Shown in pieces: positions 46,184 to 50,659 of a stretch of 50,659 nt of DNA (position 1 is its first letter; each line of letters begins with the position of its first letter). The stretch comes from an uncultured Selenomonadales bacterium (GTDB taxonomy: Bacteria; Bacillota; Negativicutes; Acidaminococcales; Acidaminococcaceae). The DNA lies in contig ONAN01000011.1 of the NCBI GenBank assembly GCA_900315805.1, forward strand, positions 1 to 50,659, read 5' to 3'. A program made the position numbers and the translations under genes. The notes under the pieces are model-generated. The model did not search any database, had not been told where the DNA came from, and was given only the letters and a program-made list of their open reading frames with translations.

Positions 46184-47541
46184 GACTTCTTCCTCCGGTA
46201 ATTCCGCACGCGGATGTCCATGTCGGCCTTCAGCAAAGCCGGGTCACGTCCCTGGGACCAGTCGTCGAGCTCTTTGCGGAGTTTCAGGGCTTCCGGCGAA
46301 TCCCACTGGTCGGCGTTGACCAGTTCCAGATAGCGTTTCAGGTCCTGCACAATGGGCAGGTTCATGGGCCGGCTGTCCACGTTCTGGATGTCCTTCAGGA
46401 CCTGGCTGCTCTCGGCGCCGTACGAGAAGGACGGTGCTTCGATGCGCACCTGGTCGTCCTCCATCCAGTGCAGGATGCGGATGTCTTCGGCCGGTACGCT
46501 GGTCAGGACCTGCGGGCTGTGGGTCGTCATGATGAACTGCACGTTCGGGAAGGCCCGGGACAGGTCCTGGACGACGGTCTGCTGCCACGACGGATGCAGG
46601 TGCATGTCCACTTCGTCGATGAGCACGATGCCCGGCGTCTTAAGGGTCACGTCTTCGCCCAGGTCCGGGTTGAGGCGCGCCATGCGGTAGGCGATGTCCG
46701 CCGCCATGCTGATGACGCTGCGGGCGCCGTCACTCATGGTCTCCATGGGGAACAGGCCCTTCGTGGGGTGGTAGACGAGCAGGTTCTGGGCGGAGAAGCT
46801 GTACATGATGTCCGTCCAGCCCATGCTGCTGATGCAGGCGATGATGGCCTTTTTGACGGCCTTCAGGATTTCCCGGTAGGGGTTCTTCACCTTGAGGCCC
46901 CGCTCCTTGATCATGTGGTCGAATTCCAGGGCGCTTTCCGAGGCGTAGCGGAACCACTGGCCGAAGGTGTTGTACGAGCCCGACGGTTCCAGGCATTCAA
47001 TGTAGCCGCTGGCCCGGGACATGTCGATGTCCCCGCCTTTGAGGAGAGAACTGTCGTTCCACATGCGCACCGTGCCGTAATAGCCCAGCACGGGCAGCAC
47101 GATGGCTTCGTCGCCCTTCTTGTTCAGCAGGTTGTAGAGGTTCTTGGCGTAGCGCGCCACCAGCTTGGCGTTCTGCGAGGTCGTGCGGCCCTTCTGGGTC
47201 TTCATGGACCGGCTCCAGCTGATGACACCGGCCTTTTCGGCACTCGCGTCGATTTCGATTTCCAGGGAGACAGGCAGTTCGTACTTCATGCGGGGAATGC
47301 GGACGCCCTGGGCGTCCAGCCCCTGCTCCAGGATCATGCGCACGTCGCCGGACTGGAAATTGCGCGGCCGGCTGCCGTGAAAGGCGGCCAGATACGGCGT
47401 CATGGCGATGGCCAGCGCATCGAGGATGGCCGTCTTGCCTTTGCCGTTTTCCGCCACGATGACCGTCAGCTTCGGCGAGAATTCCAGCGTGAAATCCCGG
47501 TAGCAGCGGAAGTTTTGCAGATGAAGCTTCTTGATGAACAT
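46180..47541 (-). CDS. ptuA: PtuA-like AAA ATPase of a Septu defence system
   Basis: This 453-residue ATPase of the RecF/SMC/OLD-like AAA group has FRCYRDFTLEF then Walker A VAENGKGKTAILDA (about 30-43). LPVLGYYGTVRMW and ASGYIECLEPSGSYNTF are segments I recognise from ATPases partnered with HNH proteins of this kind. METMSDGARSVISMAADIA is the ABC-type signature, GIVLIDEVDMHLHPSWQ the Walker B, and IMTTHSPQVL the switch region. The start at 47541 follows GAGGTG. A TTAATTAA repeat pair sits just upstream. It probably senses infection and controls PtuB. Its DNA composition is like that of its neighbours, so no recent transfer is obvious. Confidence 0.82.
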   Translation of the reverse strand: MFIKKLHLQNFRCYRDFTLEFSPKLTVIVAENGKGKTAILDALAIAMTPYLAAFHGSRPRNFQSGDVRMILEQGLDAQGVRIPRMKYELPVSLEIEIDASAEKAGVISWSRSMKTQKGRTTSQNAKLVARYAKNLYNLLNKKGDEAIVLPVLGYYGTVRMWNDSSLLKGGDIDMSRASGYIECLEPSGSYNTFGQWFRYASESALEFDHMIKERGLKVKNPYREILKAVKKAIIACISSMGWTDIMYSFSAQNLLVYHPTKGLFPMETMSDGARSVISMAADIAYRMARLNPDLGEDVTLKTPGIVLIDEVDMHLHPSWQQTVVQDLSRAFPNVQFIMTTHSPQVLTSVPAEDIRILHWMEDDQVRIEAPSFSYGAESSQVLKDIQNVDSRPMNLPIVQDLKRYLELVNADQWDSPEALKLRKELDDWSQGRDPALLKADMDIRVRNYRRKKS

Positions 47542-47556
47542 GATGGCACCTCTTTT

Positions 47557-47576
47557 TTAATTAAAAGGTTAATTAA
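47557..47576. promoter_or_regulatory. Paired TTAATTAA repeats before ptuA
   Basis: TTAATTAA occurs at 47557-47564 and 47569-47576 with four bases between, making a 20-bp symmetric element. It lies within 20 bp of the ptuA start, between the upstream terminator and the ribosome binding site. It could be the core of the defence promoter or an operator. Confidence 0.4.
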
Positions 47577-47587
47577 CGAACTCCCGG

Positions 47588-47618
47588 AAAAAAGGGGCCG
47601 GCCGGTGCCGGTCCCTTT
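47588..47618 (-). terminator. Terminator after the small exported protein gene
   Basis: AAAGGG/CCCTTT with a GC-rich inner stem (47591-47618), followed on the minus strand by T6. It separates the dap genes and the exported protein gene from the defence pair. Confidence 0.7.
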
Positions 47619-47642
47619 CGGTTTGCAGTCCTGCGGGTTTCC

Positions 47643-48095
47643 TTACTTCTTCGCGTTCCCGTTGTTCGCGTTGTTCCCGTTGTTTCCGTTCTGGTTCCGG
47701 GTTTCCGGTTCCAGGACCATGACATCCATCATCGTGATTTTGCCGTTTTCGTTGCGGAAGGCGGCAATGATCTCCATGACGGGTACTTTTTCATATACGG
47801 CGCGGTACCGCAGCACGTCGCCGCCGTTCAGTTTCTGGTAAACGACCATCTTTTTCGACTTCATGTTCCCCAGGGCCTTGTCCATGGACGAGAACATGGT
47901 CTTGTACTGTTCCGGCGGGAACGATTTGGTCATTTCCGGATCCATGTACTTCAGGACTTCGTTGTAGTTCTTGCCCTGCATGAAGATGTCCACGACTTTC
48001 TGTTCGTAGTCCAGGTCGGAACCGTCGCTGGCGAAGCAGATTGCCGAAACACTCATCATGATGGCCGTCAGCAGCAACAGGATTTTCTTCTTCAT
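47643..48095 (-). CDS. Small exported protein of unknown function
   Basis: This 150-residue precursor has a clear signal peptide (MKKKILLLLTAIMMSVSAIC, cut near CFA at about 22). The mature part has one small alpha/beta domain (DYEQKVVDIFMQGKNYNEVL, then MVVYQKLNGGDVLRYRAVYE and a closing strand) that recalls the NTF2-like/DUF3887 fold. A low-complexity Asn/Gly tail (QNGNNGNNANNGNAKK) ends it. The start follows GAGGAGG. It is 41 bp after dapL. I do not recognise a specific function; a periplasmic binding or envelope role is possible. Confidence 0.65.
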   Translation of the reverse strand: MKKKILLLLTAIMMSVSAICFASDGSDLDYEQKVVDIFMQGKNYNEVLKYMDPEMTKSFPPEQYKTMFSSMDKALGNMKSKKMVVYQKLNGGDVLRYRAVYEKVPVMEIIAAFRNENGKITMMDVMVLEPETRNQNGNNGNNANNGNAKK

Positions 48096-48136
48096 AGTCT
48101 TTCCTCCTCTATAATCCTAAACCAGGCGTTGCCGGG

Positions 48137-49345
48137 TCATACCCGGGCAAAGCCTTCCTTCAGGCGCTTCATGCCTTCGACCGTGTCTTCCCGGCTGCCG
48201 AACCCGGTCAGGCGGAAATACCCTTCGCCCATGGTGCCGAAGCCGGAGCCAGGCGTGCCGACGATGGCGAATTTGGTCAGGAGCAGGTCGAAGAAATCCC
48301 AGGATTTCATGCCTTTGGGGCACTGCATCCAGATGTACGGCGAACGTTTGCCGCCGTAATATTTGATGCCCAGCGCATCCAGGGTTTCGCCCATGATGCG
48401 GCAGTTTTCCTTGTAGTACTGAATATTGGCACGGCACTGTTTCAGGCCTTCCGGCGACAGGGCCGCTTCGGCGCCGCGCTGTACAATGTAAGGCACGCCG
48501 TTGAATTTGGTGGTCTGGCGGCGCAGCCACATCTTGTTCAGGAACATTTCCTTGCCGTCTTCGGATTTGCGTTTCAGGCCCAGGGGCACCACGGTGTAGC
48601 CGCAGCGCGTGCCCGTAAAGCCCGCCGTCTTGGAGAAGGAGCACATTTCGATGGCGCAGTCCTTCGCGCCTTCGACGGTGAAGATGCTCCGCGGCGTTGC
48701 GTCGCCTTCATCGATAAAGGCTTCGTAGGCGGCGTCATACAGGATGATGGCGTCGTTCTTTTTGGCATAGGCGACCCACTTTTCGAGCTGTTCCTTGGAG
48801 TAGGCGGCACCCGTCGGGTTGTTCGGCGAGCACAGGTAGATGATGTCCGCCTTGACGGATTCGTCCGGCATAGGCAGGAAATCGTTTTCCGGGCTGCCCT
48901 TCATGAACAGGATCTTGCGGCCGCGCATGACGTTCGTATCGTTATAGACAGGATATACGGGGTCCGGCAGCAGGATGACGTTGGCATCGCTGAAGATATC
49001 CGTAATATTGCCGCAATCGCTCTTGGCGCCGTCGCTGATGAAGATTTCCTTCGTGTCCAGCGTCACGCCGAAGGAGGCGTAATACTTTACCACGGCGTCA
49101 TGCAGGAAGCCGTAGCCCTGCTCCGGGCCGTAGCCGCGGAACGTTTCCTTCTTGCCCATTTCCGCCACGGCCTTGGCCATCGCGTCGACGACGACCGGTG
49201 CCAGCGGCAGGGTCACATCGCCGATGCCCATGCGGATGATCTTCTTTTCCGGATGGGCCTTCTGGAAGGCCGCCACCTTTTCCGCGATGTTGGCGAATAA
49301 ATAACTTTCTTTCAGCTTACCATAGTTTCCGTTTACAAATGCCAT
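48137..49345 (-). CDS. dapL: LL-diaminopimelate aminotransferase DapL
   Basis: This 402-residue fold-type I PLP enzyme converts tetrahydrodipicolinate directly to LL-diaminopimelate with glutamate. FVNGNYGKLKESYLFANIA at the start, FRGYGPEQGYGFLHDA, ISDGAKSDCGNI and the PLP-lysine motif SFSKTAGFTGTRCG (Lys about 240) are typical of DapL rather than of a general aspartate aminotransferase. Its presence means the acyl-free route to lysine and cell-wall precursors. The start follows AGGGGGA, an unusually G-rich ribosome binding site. It lies directly downstream of dapF. Confidence 0.95.
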   Translation of the reverse strand: MAFVNGNYGKLKESYLFANIAEKVAAFQKAHPEKKIIRMGIGDVTLPLAPVVVDAMAKAVAEMGKKETFRGYGPEQGYGFLHDAVVKYYASFGVTLDTKEIFISDGAKSDCGNITDIFSDANVILLPDPVYPVYNDTNVMRGRKILFMKGSPENDFLPMPDESVKADIIYLCSPNNPTGAAYSKEQLEKWVAYAKKNDAIILYDAAYEAFIDEGDATPRSIFTVEGAKDCAIEMCSFSKTAGFTGTRCGYTVVPLGLKRKSEDGKEMFLNKMWLRRQTTKFNGVPYIVQRGAEAALSPEGLKQCRANIQYYKENCRIMGETLDALGIKYYGGKRSPYIWMQCPKGMKSWDFFDLLLTKFAIVGTPGSGFGTMGEGYFRLTGFGSREDTVEGMKRLKEGFARV

Positions 49346-49474
49346 TTCTTTCCCCCTGAAATCATAGTTGCAAATAGTATCCGTTGCATACGCTTAATTA
49401 TACTCCAAAAAAGGCTTTTTGGATGTCATATTTGTGTGTTTTTTTTGAATTTTAACCGGGAATTTAACTTTTGT

Positions 49475-50404
49475 TTACTTTTTCAGTCCCGCCGCGATTT
49501 TGGCGATTTCCTCATCGGGAATCTCCATCTCGCCCGTGAAGGATTCCACCGCCGGCCCGGTCAGGTACAGATGGTTGTCCTCCGCATAGGTGACCTTCAG
49601 GAGGCCGCCCTTGCAGTACACGTTGAGGGGCTGGCCCATTTTGCCGGCCCTGTGCAGCTTCATGCAGGCATACGTGACGGCGCAGGCGCCCGTGCCGCAG
49701 GCCAGCGTTTCGCCGCTTCCCCGCTCCCAGACGCGGAATTTGACGGAATTGCCGTCCAGGATCTGGACGAACTCCGTGTTCACGCCTTCCGGGAACAGTT
49801 TATGATGTTCGAACTGCGGTCCCAGATCTTCCAGGTCCAGAGCGTCCACATCGGGCACGAAGGTCACGAAATGGGGATTGCCCATGGAAACGGCCGTGCC
49901 GTTGAAGAAGACCTTCTCATGGTAGGTTTCCTTGTCCGTGCCGACAATCGTCGTTTCCTTGATGACCAGGGACTGGTCCACGAAGATGTAGTGGTCCGTA
50001 ATCATGGGAATTTTACGGGGCCGCGTCTCCGGCTCGCCCATGTCGACCGTGGCTTCGGCCACCTTGCCGTCGCGGATATCCATGCGGATCGTCTTGATGC
50101 CGCCCAGGGTCTCGATGGCGACGGGGTTCTTGTCCGTCAGACCGTGGTCATGGACAAACTTGGCCACGCAGCGGATGCCGTTGCCGCACATCTGCGCTTC
50201 CGAACCGTCCGCGTTGAAGATGCGCATCTTGAAGTCCGCCTTGTCGGACGGGCAGATCAGGATCAGTCCGTCACTGCCGATGCCGAAATGATAGCGGCTG
50301 ACATAGACGGAAACCGCTGCGGGCTCCGCCATCGGGGCTTTGGTGCAATCGACGTAGACATAGTCGTTGCCGCAGCCATGCATTTTCGAAAACTTGAATT
50401 TCAT
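49475..50404 (-). CDS. dapF: Diaminopimelate epimerase DapF
   Basis: This 309-residue cofactor-free epimerase converts LL- to meso-diaminopimelate. The two-base mechanism uses paired cysteines visible in QMCGNGIRCVAKF (about 70-82) and ETLACGTGACAV (about 230-241). FSKMHGCGNDYVYVD begins the protein, and FNADGSEAQMCGNG and GMSxGNPH-like SMGNPHFV match the family. I chose the ATG at 50404, with AGGTG six bases upstream; an in-frame ATG at 50434 lacks a site. It has its own promoter and precedes dapL, so the two catalyse consecutive steps. Confidence 0.94.
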   Translation of the reverse strand: MKFKFSKMHGCGNDYVYVDCTKAPMAEPAAVSVYVSRYHFGIGSDGLILICPSDKADFKMRIFNADGSEAQMCGNGIRCVAKFVHDHGLTDKNPVAIETLGGIKTIRMDIRDGKVAEATVDMGEPETRPRKIPMITDHYIFVDQSLVIKETTIVGTDKETYHEKVFFNGTAVSMGNPHFVTFVPDVDALDLEDLGPQFEHHKLFPEGVNTEFVQILDGNSVKFRVWERGSGETLACGTGACAVTYACMKLHRAGKMGQPLNVYCKGGLLKVTYAEDNHLYLTGPAVESFTGEMEIPDEEIAKIAAGLKK

Positions 50405-50476
50405 TTCCACACCTGACTTCCTTATTATTTCCATCTCAACTATATGTTGTGTTATACCTATACCTATTCAGATAAT

Positions 50477-50506
50477 ATTATACAGGGTGATGTAGTGCAA
50501 GGTCAA
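50477..50506 (-). promoter_or_regulatory. dapF promoter
   Basis: On the minus strand, TTGACC (50501-50506) and TATAAT (50477-50482) are 18 bp apart, giving a predicted start near 50470 and a leader of about 66 nt. That is too short for a lysine riboswitch. Confidence 0.7.
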
Positions 50507-50529
50507 CCGCAAATCGCATTCCGTGGCAA

Positions 50530-50564
50530 TAAAAAACCTCTTCACGATTTCTCGTGAAGAGGTT
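50530..50564 (-). terminator. rRNA operon terminator
   Basis: AACCTCTTCACGA (50535-50547) and TCGTGAAGAGGTT (50552-50564) form a perfect 13-bp stem, and the minus strand continues into T6 and ATT. It lies just after the 5S rRNA. Confidence 0.85.
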
Positions 50565-50571
50565 CTTTCAA

Positions 50572-50659
50572 ACCGGCAACAATCTATCCTCCCAGGGCGC
50601 TTCCACCCAAGTACTTTCGACGCGTGAGAGCTTAACTGCTGTGTTCGGGATGGGAACAG
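50572..50659 (-). rRNA. rrf: 5S ribosomal RNA (partial, 5' end beyond the window)
   Basis: The minus strand contains the conserved 5S segments CCCATCCCGAACACAGCAGT and AGTACTTGGGTGGAAGC, then CGCCCTGGGAGGATAG near the 3' end. About 88 of roughly 117 nt are present; the 5' part lies off the right edge. The 3' boundary near 50572 is an estimate from the expected closing stem. The rest of the rRNA operon would lie to the right. Confidence 0.92.

Noticed and set aside
45170..47641. Retron reverse transcriptase or msr/msd with the PtuA/PtuB pair
   Set aside because: Both flanks are occupied by the mutase leader and the small exported protein gene, and no RT motif (such as YxDD) is present in any frame.
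50405..50530. Lysine riboswitch before dapF
   Set aside because: The leader from the predicted start is only about 66 nt, far below the roughly 170 nt of an L-box, and no matching helices are seen.

Overview
The window looks like a chromosomal segment of a GC-rich, anaerobic, diderm Firmicute (class Negativicutes, perhaps an Acidaminococcaceae- or Veillonellaceae-like genus). Three things point that way: Gram-positive style AGGAGG ribosome binding sites, an outer-membrane trimeric autotransporter whose C-terminus carries an S-layer-homology domain, and the dapL route to lysine and diaminopimelate. The genus is inferred from gene content only.

Layout. Positions 1-5.7 kb hold trmO, a candidate C-rich regulatory RNA, a FtsB-like and XRE regulator pair, tRNA-Arg(CCG), a CpXC protein, a HAD phosphatase and a sodium:solute symporter. 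From 5.8 to 14.4 kb are two LysR regulators, a membrane iron-sulfur/FMN electron-transfer protein with its ApbE flavin transferase, a MATE gene lacking its 5' third, a C_GCAxxG_C_C protein with a CoA-disulfide reductase-rhodanese fusion, and an aldo/keto reductase. From 14.4 to 21.4 kb are a GlcD-type FAD oxidoreductase and an ABC uptake operon (binding lipoprotein, fused permease, ATPase) combined with a PHP hydrolase and a TIM-barrel isomerase. From 21.5 to 27.6 kb are a carboxymuconolactone decarboxylase/MerR pair, a LysR gene, tRNA-Ser(CGA), an aldo/keto reductase-flavodoxin-exported esterase operon and tadA. From 27.6 to 45.2 kb are an ABC-F ATPase, galE, a 3,856-residue adhesin, galU and a phosphohexomutase. 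The right end holds a Septu-type (PtuA/PtuB) defence pair, a small exported protein, dapL, dapF and a 5S rRNA that runs off the edge.

Working together. The adhesin is flanked by galE, galU and the phosphohexomutase, so the 29-45 kb block looks devoted to the cell surface. ApbE is expected to attach FMN to its neighbour. The ABC operon probably imports a phosphorylated or phosphonate-type organic compound for the PHP enzyme to process.

The most unusual signal is a non-coding stretch at 1058-1270. It has a promoter -10, several hairpins that nearly all present UCCCC in the loop, and an intrinsic terminator whose own loop is UUCCCC. Next to it is a 48-bp dyad whose outer half-sites match the Rex half-site. 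The long leader of the adhesin mRNA holds three G-rich segments complementary to the C-rich motifs of this RNA. This suggests, but does not prove, a redox-linked small RNA that controls translation.
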